64,000 nt of DNA from Bacteroides sp. AN502(2024) (lineage in GTDB: Bacteria > Bacteroidota > Bacteroidia > Bacteroidales > Bacteroidaceae): the NCBI RefSeq assembly GCF_041227145.1, contig NZ_JBGFSP010000012.1, positions 1-64,000 of the forward strand, written 5' to 3'. The notes beneath the pieces were generated by a model. The model was not told where the DNA came from. It ran no database searches and was given only the letters and a program-made list of their open reading frames with translations. This document shows, in pieces, positions 1-7,534 of the stretch. Both the position numbers and the translations under genes were made by a program. Numbering within the stretch: the first letter of the stretch is position 1; each line of letters opens with the position of its first letter.

Positions 1-176
1 ATGCCTAAATAATTCATGTAGGTGCGATAGCAGATTTTGAACGTCGGGAAAATATGCTGCCGCCATACGGCCTTGTAACATCGTGCCTGATTGCCGCTTT
101 CATAGTAACGCTCGGTAATGGCTCGAACCATCCTTATGCGCTCTATGGTACTTTCGTGGTGTTTTCGTTTCTCCAT
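1..176 (-). CDS. Small basic phage protein, C-terminus outside the window
   Basis: An open frame begins at the ATG at 176-174 with MEKRKHHEST and stays open to the window edge (58 codons visible). It is preceded on the coding strand by a purine-rich AAAGGAAGCAG. The protein is rich in Arg, Lys, Tyr and His (for example RMVRAITERYYESGN). I do not recognise the family. It lies downstream of the DUF3164 gene in the early operon of the Mu-like phage and is probably cotranscribed with it. Confidence 0.6.
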   Translation of the reverse strand, partial: MEKRKHHESTIERIRMVRAITERYYESGNQARCYKAVWRQHIFPTFKICYRTYMNYLG

Positions 177-267
177 CTGCTTCCTTTTTATTACCTTTGC
201 AAATGTCCTTTTGCAAAGGCTTTGCGCCGGTTCGCTGTATTTTAGCAGATGGAGCCGGCGCGGCTTT

Positions 268-921
268 TTATTCCACGTCGGTCATGCCGAGCGGAATATT
301 CACCCACGCACCCTTTTCGTTTTTGTATTCGGCACGAATGTATTTCTTGGTTTCGGTGGGCTGGTAGCTTTCCTCGATGATTTGCACACCCTCGATAAAA
401 CGCTCGTTGCCCGTTTCCTCGGCCATCTTACGGAGCTGGAGCACGCGGCTGGCCTTGATGTTCCCGCTTTGGTCACGGGAAAGCAGACGCAGCACGGCAT
501 TCACAAGGGCTTTGCTCGTTTCATCTTTGGCAAGGCTTTCAATATATGCCTTGACCATTGCGATGCCGTCCTCCACCGTGTCACGGTAGCCATCGATGGT
601 GTTCACGCCGAGGGTAAGACGGAGTTTGCTGTCGCCGGAGGTAAACGTGTGGCTACGCTGGTCGTCTTTCGTCAGCCCCAGCACCTCCGACTTCATTTTC
701 AGAATGGCGTCGAAGTTGCCGAAAACGGTGTTCTTGACCGTCTTAATCTGTTCGCTCAACTCTTGGAGGACGGGCAGCGTGGTACGCAGTTCGTCATCCA
801 CCATAGCGGCGTAGTTCTCGCGCTGCCGCTTGCGCTGTGCCGAAGCTTCTTTCTTTTGTTTCTCCGCGCGGTACGCCTCAAATTCTTGGCGTTCTTCCGC
901 TGTCATTGTTACATTTTCCAT
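268..921 (-). CDS. DUF3164 family phage protein
   Basis: This 217-residue protein belongs to DUF3164, a family of unknown function found in the early region of Mu-like phages. The first 45 residues are charged and coiled-coil-like (EERQEFEAYRAEKQKKEASA). The family core follows, with segments typical of it: HTFTSGDSKLRL, ALVNAVLRLLSRDQSGNI, SRVLQLRKMAEE and the terminal KYIRAEYKNEKGAWVNIPL. No catalytic motif is visible. Its place after the small early genes and before the late region fits a role in phage DNA metabolism, but that is inference. Confidence 0.8.
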   Translation of the reverse strand: MENVTMTAEERQEFEAYRAEKQKKEASAQRKRQRENYAAMVDDELRTTLPVLQELSEQIKTVKNTVFGNFDAILKMKSEVLGLTKDDQRSHTFTSGDSKLRLTLGVNTIDGYRDTVEDGIAMVKAYIESLAKDETSKALVNAVLRLLSRDQSGNIKASRVLQLRKMAEETGNERFIEGVQIIEESYQPTETKKYIRAEYKNEKGAWVNIPLGMTDVE

Positions 922-964
922 ATTAAACGGATTTTGAAGTTATTAAAAAGGGATTAAATGCTGT

Positions 965-1135
965 TTAATCGTTGTCGAAGTGCCGGTATATATCATCGGC
1001 GTATTCGGCCATGTCGGCCTGCGTCTGCGCCCATTCGGCAAGTTCCCTCATGAATGCCGCGTATTCCTCGCTTTCCATTTCGACGGTACGCTCCCTGATG
1101 GTGCGCTGCACGTCTTTCATTACTACATTGCTCAT
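965..1135 (-). CDS. Small acidic phage protein (56 aa)
   Basis: The frame starting MSNVVMKDVQRT and ending at TAA at 967-965 encodes 56 residues, rich in Glu, Asp and Ala (MESEEYAAFMRELAEWAQTQ), predicted helical. Its start overlaps the end of the upstream zinc-ribbon gene by 4 bases (ATGA overlap), which indicates translational coupling and supports this frame over the basic ORF in another frame of the same stretch. No function is recognised. Confidence 0.65.
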   Translation of the reverse strand: MSNVVMKDVQRTIRERTVEMESEEYAAFMRELAEWAQTQADMAEYADDIYRHFDND

Positions 1136-1314
1136 ATCTTAAAAACTTTTCCAAGTGTTGCCAAACGCGACAAAGCAATCATTTCCTCCTTTTTCTTCTC
1201 TTGTTTGGGCTTACGTTCCCAACAGTCAGGGCAATAAACGCCACTCGGTGTGTTATACATACCGCCTTTTATCTCTTTGCCGCAAAGACAACACGTTATT
1301 GATTTCTTTTTCAT
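1132..1314 (-). CDS. Small zinc-ribbon phage protein (60 aa)
   Basis: Sixty residues with two CxxC knuckles, CCLCGKEI near residue 8 and YCPDCWERK near residue 28, followed by a Lys/Glu-rich helix. The spacing suits binding of one zinc ion. The gene sits one base from the upstream DnaJ-type zinc-finger gene and overlaps the downstream acidic gene. A DNA- or protein-binding role in the phage early phase is possible; nothing more specific can be read. Confidence 0.7.
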   Translation of the reverse strand: MKKKSITCCLCGKEIKGGMYNTPSGVYCPDCWERKPKQEKKKEEMIALSRLATLGKVFKI

Positions 1315-1315
1315 A

Positions 1316-1546
1316 TTATTGTTTTGATGGTTTCCACTCGATTGTTATCACGGCATCGAGTTTACCGCTACCGTTACACACGGGGCAGTCTTTTTTCACA
1401 CGCTCCCGCAGTTCTTCACTCCAAAAGAAGCCGTTACCGTGACAATACCCGCACGAATGACCGCTGCTGATGATGTCTTCTTTCAGATTGCCACCCCCGA
1501 CAAATGCAGGAGGTGTTACTTTGATGATGTCGCTTTTTACACTCAT
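1316..1546 (-). CDS. Small DnaJ-type zinc-finger phage protein (76 aa)
   Basis: Seventy-six residues with two CxxCxGxG-like repeats of the DnaJ cysteine-rich type: CGYCHGNGFF near residue 32 and CPVCNGSGKL near residue 54. Such a pair binds one zinc ion. The protein has no J domain. The start is preceded by an AATAACAAATCAGGT leader that recurs, slightly changed, before the next upstream gene, so both are probably expressed as real early genes. The partner or target is unknown. Confidence 0.7.
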   Translation of the reverse strand: MSVKSDIIKVTPPAFVGGGNLKEDIISSGHSCGYCHGNGFFWSEELRERVKKDCPVCNGSGKLDAVITIEWKPSKQ

Positions 1547-1567
1547 ACCTGATTTGTTATTAGTTTA

Positions 1568-1750
1568 TTAAAATGGCATCGTATTCCAATAGTTACGCCA
1601 ATGCCCGAAACAATCACATCGGTTTCCGTCATTTTCTCTACGGACAAAAGCGAGATTGTTTCTATCAATCAATAGCTCATTGTAAGGGTATTGTTTAACT
1701 CTGATTTTATAGGCTCGTAGAGCAAGCCAGCGATTCTTTATTTTATTCAT
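1568..1750 (-). CDS. Hypothetical basic phage protein (60 aa)
   Basis: Starts MNKIKNRWLALRAYKIRVKQ at 1750. A longer frame reaches 1777, but the 1750 ATG is preceded by AATAACAAAACAGGC, nearly identical to the leader of the neighbouring gene at 1546, so the shorter form is preferred. The protein is rich in Arg, Asn and aromatic residues. No domain is recognised. It belongs to the run of short early phage genes between the GemA-like gene and DUF3164. Confidence 0.55.
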   Translation of the reverse strand: MNKIKNRWLALRAYKIRVKQYPYNELLIDRNNLAFVRRENDGNRCDCFGHWRNYWNTMPF

Positions 1751-1767
1751 GCCTGTTTTGTTATTAG

Positions 1768-2019
1768 TTATACACAAATACTTTTAAACTCCGATTGAGA
1801 AATCTTTCCCTTCTCTTCGATTACTCTAAAGAAAGCAGTAGCCGGACAAACATCTGCATCTGTCGTTGTAAGACAAACGCCATCAGAAGGGAAGTATTCA
1901 CAACCTATATCATTGTCCCAATCTATATACTTTTGAGCTTCTATCGCTACTTTATCGCAATATTGCCTATATGAGATGTACGAACTTCCGACTTCGTTTA
2001 TCAATCTCTTTATATTCAT
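1768..2019 (-). CDS. Hypothetical phage protein (83 aa)
   Basis: Eighty-three residues beginning MNIKRLINEVGSSYISYRQY, with an acidic middle (YIDWDNDIGCEYFPSDGV). It contains several cysteines but no paired CxxC motif. The start overlaps the stop of the upstream gene (TAATG), a sign of coupled translation in the early phage operon. Family not recognised. Confidence 0.6.
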   Translation of the reverse strand: MNIKRLINEVGSSYISYRQYCDKVAIEAQKYIDWDNDIGCEYFPSDGVCLTTTDADVCPATAFFRVIEEKGKISQSEFKSICV

Positions 2020-2216
2020 TACTGATTTGTTTGAAACATATTATACTGAAAATCATATCCCAATGTCCGCAGCCGTTTTTCCTGTACCGCACTGCGGTTC
2101 TTGCTGTCCTCCGGAAGTATGACCACCCGTTGTTCACGGTTGAACAGGTAGCCTTTCTTCCGCATCCAGTAGCGCAGATTGCGCTCCTTACGCATTTGCC
2201 TGTCTTTTGTTCCCAT
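2019..2216 (-). CDS. Hypothetical basic phage protein (65 aa)
   Basis: Sixty-five residues rich in Arg and Lys, beginning MGTKDRQMRKERNLRYWMRK. It overlaps the end of the GemA-like gene upstream by 29 bases and is coupled to the next gene by TAATG. The N-terminal half looks like a nucleic-acid-binding basic helix, but no family is recognised. Confidence 0.55.
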   Translation of the reverse strand: MGTKDRQMRKERNLRYWMRKKGYLFNREQRVVILPEDSKNRSAVQEKRLRTLGYDFQYNMFQTNQ

Positions 2217-2670
2217 GACCTAACAGTGTTTGCATAAACAGGGTGTCGGCAATGTCATTTACCGCCTGTATGTCTTTTACCTTGTTGTTGAACGCGGCCA
2301 CCAGATTGCGCAACCTTTCACGCGGTATCTTGTTAAAGTCCGTGTGTCCCGTGGCACGGCAGGCAATACCTTTAATCACCGTGGCGTTACTCTCTTTGCC
2401 CGTGGCTTTCAGATAGCCGCCGATGGCGGCCATTACACGCTTGCGCAGTTTGTCCATTTCACCCGCGCCCGTCTTTTCATTCACCTGTGCCGAAAGCTGA
2501 CCGCACACGTTTATCAAATCGTGGGTATCCATGTCGCGGCTGCTTTCCACACCGTAGCTTTCCACAATGGCGCGTTTCTCCGCGTCAGTCAGCCCCAACA
2601 CGCTGCAAAGGGTGTGGAACTTCTTCAAAATATCCCTGTGGATTTCATCCATCGTTTTGTTTTCTGTCAT
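2188..2670 (-). CDS. GemA-like (Mu gp16 / DUF1018-type) phage regulator
   Basis: A 160-residue protein resembling the Mu GemA/gp16 (DUF1018) group. It has an N-terminal helical part (FHTLCSVLGLTDAEKRAIVE) with the short, Ser-rich turn typical of the group, then a basic second half with KRVMAAIGGYLKATGKES and HTDFNKIPRERLRNLVAAFN. In Mu this protein modulates host gene expression and DNA topology. Position fits: downstream of the A and B transposition genes in the early operon. The assignment rests on overall pattern and context, not on a diagnostic motif. Confidence 0.55.
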   Translation of the reverse strand: MTENKTMDEIHRDILKKFHTLCSVLGLTDAEKRAIVESYGVESSRDMDTHDLINVCGQLSAQVNEKTGAGEMDKLRKRVMAAIGGYLKATGKESNATVIKGIACRATGHTDFNKIPRERLRNLVAAFNNKVKDIQAVNDIADTLFMQTLLGHGNKRQANA

Positions 2671-2676
2671 ATCATT

Positions 2677-3315
2677 TTACATTTTATCAATCCAATACTC
2701 CTGTGCGCCTGCTTCCCATATCACGAAGTCCGCGCCGCCCTCACCGAGGTCGGCAACCTCGTAACGGGTAGTGACGAATGCCTTGTAACCCTCCACACGT
2801 ATTTTTATCTCACTGTCATAGCGGATGTTCTGTGCCATCGTGCCTTTGGGCTGGCCTGCCTTTTCATGGCTAATGAAAATAAACAGTTTGCCGGGGAACT
2901 CGTCACGCAAAGTCTGGTACTGATCCATATTGAAGCGTCTTAAATAATGTACGCTGTCAATCACAATCACGTCAGGGCTTTGTTTCTTCTTCAAACGGGT
3001 GCGCAATTCTTTCAGCTGTTCTTTATTCAGCAGTATAATGCGGTTGCCGACTTCCGCCATGCCCACGCGCTCCCATGCTTTTTGCAATGACAGGCTTAAA
3101 CCCTGCTCCAGACTATTATATGCCACGCGACGAAAGCGGGTAAGGTACTTGCAGACCTGCATCACAAAGGTGGTTTTACCTGAGCCGCTGCCGCCGTAGA
3201 TTATCCATGCGCCACGCAGTTCCGGTCGTCCGAAGCTGGCAAGAAATGCCCCGTCAAAGTCGGCCACCTCAAATTTTGCCGTCAGTACGTTTTTATTGCT
3301 TATCGCCCGTCCCAT
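2677..3315 (-). CDS. RecA/DnaB-type P-loop ATPase of the Mu-like phage
   Basis: A 212-residue RecA-fold ATPase. Walker A is GGSGSGKT at about residues 41-48 and Walker B is VIVIDS at about 116-121. A conserved HEK segment (FIFISHEKAGQPKG) follows at about 150, as in RadA- and DnaB-like ATPases. It lacks the DNA-binding and lid extensions of full RecA. It follows the MuB-like ATPase by 6 bases and is almost certainly cotranscribed. A role in phage DNA replication or target handling is likely but inferred. Confidence 0.72.
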   Translation of the reverse strand: MGRAISNKNVLTAKFEVADFDGAFLASFGRPELRGAWIIYGGSGSGKTTFVMQVCKYLTRFRRVAYNSLEQGLSLSLQKAWERVGMAEVGNRIILLNKEQLKELRTRLKKKQSPDVIVIDSVHYLRRFNMDQYQTLRDEFPGKLFIFISHEKAGQPKGTMAQNIRYDSEIKIRVEGYKAFVTTRYEVADLGEGGADFVIWEAGAQEYWIDKM

Positions 3316-3321
3316 AGCTAT

Positions 3322-4170
3322 TTATTTACCCTCCTTTTGCAAAGCCCAAATAGCGCGTTTTACACGACGCAAATCACATTCGCAGTCCTCCACTATGCGG
3401 TTGATGGCGTTCGTGGCTGTAATGCCGTTTGCTACGCAAATGGCGGCTACATCCTCGCTGTTCACCACCTGCAACTCCACGAACTTGCGTCCCATGCGGC
3501 TGTAAATTTCCTCGTACCCCTTGCGTTTGGTGCGCAGCCCTTTTTTAATGCGCTTCTCCAGAAAATTGGTGGCGCAAAGGATGATTCCACAGTGTCCCTC
3601 CAGCTGGTTGTAAAGGCTGATAAAGAAATAAAGCACCTGATCCGAAAGTTTGTCGGCCTCGTCAAGCACCACAAGCGGATTTTCCTTGCGTTTGAGCGTG
3701 TCGATGATGTCGTCCATCATATCCGACACCGTGCTGCCCGTGAAGTCCACACCCATACATTGCAGCAGCTTGCCCATGAACGTGCGGCGGTTCCAATACT
3801 CGGAGCAGCAGAGGTGGTAAACGTGGCGGTGCGCGGCGGCGTAGTTCTTTATGGCTTCCGTCTTACCGCATCCGGCATCACCCGTAACGGCCAATACAAG
3901 GCTGTCCTCGCGGGCATTGTCAAGCAGGAAGCCCATGCGGCTGTACGCGCGTGTTTCAGCAATGCGCCATGCTTTTGCCTCGTGTCCCGTCTGGGCGGCT
4001 ATCGTGCGCCACATTTCCTCGCTGATGGTGTCCCAATCTCCTGCCAGCACCTTGCTGACAGTGGCCGCGCTTACGCCGTTCATGCTGTTGGCCGCCTTGT
4101 TTTGGCTGCCTTTCTGCGCGCAGTAGTCTTTAAGACGTGCGGCAATCTGTTGTTTTTCGTCCTTTTGCAT
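3322..4170 (-). CDS. MuB-like transposition ATPase
   Basis: A 282-residue AAA+ protein of the Mu B type. MuB binds target DNA in an ATP-dependent way, delivers it to the MuA transpososome and stimulates strand transfer. Residues 15-45 form a helix-turn-helix (ANSMNGVSAATVSKVLAGDW), as at the N-terminus of MuB. Walker A is GDAGCGKT at 97-104 and Walker B is LVVLDE at 166-171. A small helical C-terminal domain follows (ITATNAINRIVEDCECDLRR). It is 11 bases downstream of the MuA-like gene, matching the A-B order of Mu. Confidence 0.88.
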   Translation of the reverse strand: MQKDEKQQIAARLKDYCAQKGSQNKAANSMNGVSAATVSKVLAGDWDTISEEMWRTIAAQTGHEAKAWRIAETRAYSRMGFLLDNAREDSLVLAVTGDAGCGKTEAIKNYAAAHRHVYHLCCSEYWNRRTFMGKLLQCMGVDFTGSTVSDMMDDIIDTLKRKENPLVVLDEADKLSDQVLYFFISLYNQLEGHCGIILCATNFLEKRIKKGLRTKRKGYEEIYSRMGRKFVELQVVNSEDVAAICVANGITATNAINRIVEDCECDLRRVKRAIWALQKEGK

Positions 4171-4181
4171 CTTATTTCGTT

Positions 4182-6185
4182 TTAGAAAATTGAATAATCG
4201 TCTTTATCTGTCGAGGGTGCGCCCTGCGGTATAATGGGAACTTCCACCGTCTTAACTTCTATCGCCTCCACATCAACAGCTTTCAGACGTTTCTGCGCTT
4301 TCGGCAGTTTATGCTGTCCGCGGCTGTCACATAACAGTAGGCGGTTTAACGTATTATCCTCACGCATGTACGTATCGGCCTTTTCATAAGCGGCATTCAG
4401 GTTCTCCAGAACGTACCCCTCCAGCCGTTCGTTAAAATCAAACACCTTTTGAAGTTCCGCGGCATCACCCGTCTTTCGGTCGGCAAGTGCCATCGGCTGC
4501 ACGTATTTTTCTGTCAGCATGAAACGCAGCGTGCCGTCTTCATTCACAGCCAGAACCTCATGCAGGTTGTCAGGATCGTACTTGACCGTCCAGCGTGTTC
4601 CCGTGTGTTCCCTGAAACGGATGTCAAAACAGTCATAGTCGCGCTTCATACCCAGAAGCGTGGGGCGCAGGCCGCTGCCCTCGATGGCGTTCTTGAAGCC
4701 TGTCGCCGCGCCGAAGCTGTACAGATACGCCTCACGGTTCAAAGGCAGGCGGCGTTCCGTCGGCAGGTTCTCCATCAATGCGCGGAACTGCGCTATTTTT
4801 AAGGCGCGTTCAGCCTGTATCATTTCCTCTATCTGGCGGCGGACGCCTGCCTCGTCGGGGAAACTGTGCCGAAGCCTGTTCAGGGCTTCCGCATTGGGCT
4901 GGCGTTTCGGGTTCGTCGTCACGCCGTAGCCGCTCCAGTTGTTCCACTTGTTACAGTAGGTTTCATTCAGGTAGTCGAAATACGGTTCTATTACCTTTGA
5001 CTTGGCGTTCTTCACGCGGGCGGGGGTCAGCAATTTGCCCATCACGCCATAAACAGGCGTCATGGCCTTAATGGCATAGTGGTCGCATTGTATCTGGTTT
5101 GCCCGAAGCATGACCCCGAAAAGCTCCTCGCTGTGCTTGGCTGCATTGCGTAGTGCTTCGGCTATCAAATCGGGGGTCTCGTGCGTGCCGATGGCATACC
5201 CTATCGGGTAATTTACACACGGGTCAAGCACCACCTCCAACGTCAGACGGTTGTCGTAATTGGCGACGTTGTGTCCCTTGCTGTTCGTCTTGGTCTTTTG
5301 ATAGAGCAGTTCCACATCCCAACCGTCAAGCGTCCACATCAGGAACGGAGCGGTCGGACGGCTGCGCTTCACTTGCATACTCTTTTCGTTGCGGAAATTC
5401 GTAAGACCGCGGCGGCCGACTGAAATTATAAGGTCTTTTTTCTTTCTCCACACACCGACGGCGGAGGGGGTGATCTCTTTCCAGCCGTTCTTGCGGGCTT
5501 CACGGTTATAATACCCCGCGATTGTTACGTCGTCAAGGTTGTTATGGTGCGCAAGTATGACCGTTAAAACGCTTTCCTTGTCTTCGTCATCAACCTTTGC
5601 GGCGTTGATATTCTGGAATTTCTTGCTGATGAAGCACGCATAACCCTCGTGCAGGTACTCGTTGAACTTGCGTTGCAGGCGGCGATCGCTTTCGGGTAAC
5701 GAGTGCGGGAAGCGGTCAGTCAGGCGAGGCAGGGCTGCCGCGGCCTTGCGCCAGAACTCCGTCTTATTCAGGCGCGGTTTGCTCTGACGCATGCGGTGAC
5801 TGTTGCTGGTTTCGATACACTGCCGAAAAGCATTCATGATGGCACAGTTGTTTGAGTATTCCGCCTGCTTCTCGGGGGAGAGATGGCGACCATCGGGCAG
5901 CACGTAGGCCTCATAAAACCGCATGGCCTGTCCGTCCGGGGTGATTGTATCCATGAAAGGCTTGCTGTCGGCTTTTTCCTGTAAGTCGGGGTTGCGGCGG
6001 TAAACCTCCGTGCGGTATTTTAATGGCAGGCTTTCAACGGCAAACAGCGCGGGTGTACCATAACAGGCACGTTGCACCTGCTTAATCTTCCCCTCTCTTA
6101 CATAGTAGTTAAGGTTAGATTTCGACATGATGCCTGCCGTTAATTCTGCATGGCTTATACAAAGCGTGTTACCGTAATATTCCAT
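4182..6185 (-). CDS. MuA-like DDE transposase
   Basis: The transposase cuts and joins phage ends to target DNA for integration and replicative transposition. With the start at 6185 (MEYYGNTLCISHAELTAGIM) it has 667 residues, close to MuA (663). The N-terminus is a winged-helix Mu-type DNA-binding domain. The RNase H-like core shows D287 (WTLDGWDVE), D368 (IQCDHYAI) and E400 (KVIEPYFDYLN), comparable in order and spacing to D269, D336 and E392 of MuA. An upstream extension to 6275 is possible in frame but would overlap the opposite-strand gene and is rejected. Its C-terminus should contact the B ATPase encoded next. Confidence 0.92.
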   Translation of the reverse strand: MEYYGNTLCISHAELTAGIMSKSNLNYYVREGKIKQVQRACYGTPALFAVESLPLKYRTEVYRRNPDLQEKADSKPFMDTITPDGQAMRFYEAYVLPDGRHLSPEKQAEYSNNCAIMNAFRQCIETSNSHRMRQSKPRLNKTEFWRKAAAALPRLTDRFPHSLPESDRRLQRKFNEYLHEGYACFISKKFQNINAAKVDDEDKESVLTVILAHHNNLDDVTIAGYYNREARKNGWKEITPSAVGVWRKKKDLIISVGRRGLTNFRNEKSMQVKRSRPTAPFLMWTLDGWDVELLYQKTKTNSKGHNVANYDNRLTLEVVLDPCVNYPIGYAIGTHETPDLIAEALRNAAKHSEELFGVMLRANQIQCDHYAIKAMTPVYGVMGKLLTPARVKNAKSKVIEPYFDYLNETYCNKWNNWSGYGVTTNPKRQPNAEALNRLRHSFPDEAGVRRQIEEMIQAERALKIAQFRALMENLPTERRLPLNREAYLYSFGAATGFKNAIEGSGLRPTLLGMKRDYDCFDIRFREHTGTRWTVKYDPDNLHEVLAVNEDGTLRFMLTEKYVQPMALADRKTGDAAELQKVFDFNERLEGYVLENLNAAYEKADTYMREDNTLNRLLLCDSRGQHKLPKAQKRLKAVDVEAIEVKTVEVPIIPQGAPSTDKDDYSIF

Positions 6186-6224
6186 AATTTGCGTATATTT
6201 GTAGCGGTTGTTAAAATTACATTT

Positions 6225-6560
6225 ATGGAAGTCAATATTTACTGTCACTTGTCCGCTCCAGCTGTGGAAGAACATAACGTTCGAGAATATTTAGAAGAGT
6301 TTCTGTCTGATATATCAGGCATTCTACAAGTTGTGGCTCGGGCTTTCTTGATTGTATGGGAAAAGTCCGATCTTGCACCCGAACCAAACTATTTACAACA
6401 TTCATTTGATGAAGAAGGCACCCTGACGCTGCCTTTATCCTTTCAATATTCCTGTCTGGAACAGGCATATTTAAGGGTTGAACTAATGAAATCTCTATTC
6501 TCAAATCTGGCCTACAAGAAAGGGGTTGAGATTGTTTTCGAGTACCACCTTGACGATTGA
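6225..6560 (+). CDS. Hypothetical protein on the opposite strand within the phage early region
   Basis: A 111-residue protein starting MEVNIYCHLSAPAVEEHNVR. It is acidic, with a mix of helix and strand and no motif I recognise. It lies between the Ner-like gene and the transposase gene but is transcribed against both. A TATATTTG box at 6194-6201 lies 24 bases before the ATG and could serve as its own -7 element. The alternative minus-strand ORF over the same stretch is low-complexity and overlaps no start signal. Its position resembles an accessory cargo gene (moron) carried by the phage. Confidence 0.6.
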   Translation: MEVNIYCHLSAPAVEEHNVREYLEEFLSDISGILQVVARAFLIVWEKSDLAPEPNYLQHSFDEEGTLTLPLSFQYSCLEQAYLRVELMKSLFSNLAYKKGVEIVFEYHLDD

Positions 6561-6579
6561 TCCTGTTTTTGCTCATGGC

Positions 6580-6939
6580 TTAAAGGTTTTGTGCTTCCGC
6601 CTGTATGGCAGGAAACTGGTTTAACATTACGTTTTTGTAGTTCTTCACCGGCTTGCCGTCCTTGATGATGTCCACACGCCCCGTGTTCTTGTCGCATTCC
6701 AGCATCACACCATTGGGGAAATACTGACGCATATAGCCGTCAGCATCGTGCATTGTTTCCATTGCGGGGGAAACAATCATTAGAATACCACCACGTTGAA
6801 GCGCGTGAAACTGAATTTTCCGAATGGTGCTCGTGTCCTGCTCATATTTGAGCGCTTTCCATACCGTAACGTCCGACACTCCGAATGCTTGTGCCAAAAA
6901 ATGACGATCTTCCTTAGTCACATGAATGTACTTTTTCAT
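6580..6939 (-). CDS. Ner-like helix-turn-helix early regulator of the phage
   Basis: A 119-residue protein whose first 45 residues form a helix-turn-helix (ITHVTKEDR-type start, then FLAQAFGVSDVTVWKALKYE). The rest has short strands (GVMLECDKNTGRVDIIKDGK). It is the first gene transcribed leftward from the immunity region, the position of ner in Mu, where the product represses the early and repressor promoters. It is longer than Mu Ner (about 75 residues), so the assignment rests on position and the HTH. The early promoter proposed at 7027-7056 would drive it. Confidence 0.65.
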   Translation of the reverse strand: MKKYIHVTKEDRHFLAQAFGVSDVTVWKALKYEQDTSTIRKIQFHALQRGGILMIVSPAMETMHDADGYMRQYFPNGVMLECDKNTGRVDIIKDGKPVKNYKNVMLNQFPAIQAEAQNL

Positions 6940-7026
6940 TGTTGCTTGTTTATGTTTTACACCTTAAATTCACCATATCACCTTTTTTTCGTATATTTGG
7001 GCGCTGGTTAATTTTTTAATCCGTTG

Positions 7027-7068
7027 CAAATATCGTAATTTCTCACGAATAATCAAATAAAATCGTGA
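7027..7068 (-). promoter_or_regulatory. Phage early promoter overlapped by a candidate repressor operator
   Basis: On the minus strand a TTG (7056-7054) lies 19 bases before GATATTTG (7034-7027), one mismatch from the Bacteroides -33/-7 consensus. It points at the Ner-like gene. A perfect 6-bp inverted repeat, TCACGA at 7043-7048 and TCGTGA at 7063-7068 with 14 bases between, covers the -33 element. A repressor bound there would block early transcription. A TATATTTG on the plus strand at 6992-6999 might serve the repressor gene, but no -33 is visible there. Confidence 0.5.
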
Positions 7069-7084
7069 TAAATTTAATTTTATA

Positions 7085-7534
7085 ATGAAATATGCATGTA
7101 TGAACGAAACAATTCACGATAGAATCGGGGCGTTAGTCCAAGAATATGGCAATGGGAAGAATACCGTATTCGCCAATAAAATAGGTGTAAGTGAAGGAAA
7201 TATACGCGGTTATATCAAAGGTATCATGCCTAAAGCAGATGTCCTTGAGAAAATCGTGAGAATACTCGATGTTAATGCTATGTGGCTACTCACAGGCATT
7301 GGACACATGCGTGTGAGTAATTTAGATATAAATGCACCTGTACTTGTTTCAGATAATGATAAACTTGCTCCCGTTCTACAACAGTTTGATGTGTTTATCC
7401 AAAAAAAAGACGCTCAAATTGTACAGCAAGCAGAAGAAATTGGTCGGTTACGTGAGCGCATAGCCCAAATGCAACAGCGTTTTGAAAAAAATGCAACCAA
7501 TGCGAACACCGATACTATTGCCAATGTCGGCTAA
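7085..7534 (+). CDS. Phage immunity repressor, XRE-type
   Basis: A 149-residue protein with an N-terminal Cro/C1-type helix-turn-helix (residues about 10-60: KNTVFANKIGVSEGNIRGYI). A linker and a C-terminal coiled coil follow (KKDAQIVQQAEEIGRLRERI), suited to oligomerisation. No LexA-type peptidase motif is present, so induction by self-cleavage is not expected. It is transcribed away from the early genes and next to the phage terminus, the position of the c repressor in Mu. Translation may start at the second Met (7100); both have similar leaders. Confidence 0.78.
   Translation: MKYACMNETIHDRIGALVQEYGNGKNTVFANKIGVSEGNIRGYIKGIMPKADVLEKIVRILDVNAMWLLTGIGHMRVSNLDINAPVLVSDNDKLAPVLQQFDVFIQKKDAQIVQQAEEIGRLRERIAQMQQRFEKNATNANTDTIANVG

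Noticed and set aside
118..957. Long plus-strand ORF over the DUF3164 gene
   Set aside because: It mirrors the minus-strand gene, has no recognisable domain, and has atypical composition (Phe, His, Val-rich), as shadows of coding strands do.
3337..4185. Plus-strand ORF of 282 codons over the MuB-like gene
   Set aside because: It is the exact antisense of a clear AAA+ protein.
4182..6275. Longer MuA-like protein starting at 6275
   Set aside because: The extra 30 residues overlap the opposite-strand gene and do not resemble a MuA N-terminus; the ATG at 6185 fits.
6232..6576. Minus-strand ORF of 114 codons within the phage early region
   Set aside because: It overlaps the plus-strand gene at 6225-6560, which has better composition and a promoter-like box; the minus frame has no motif.
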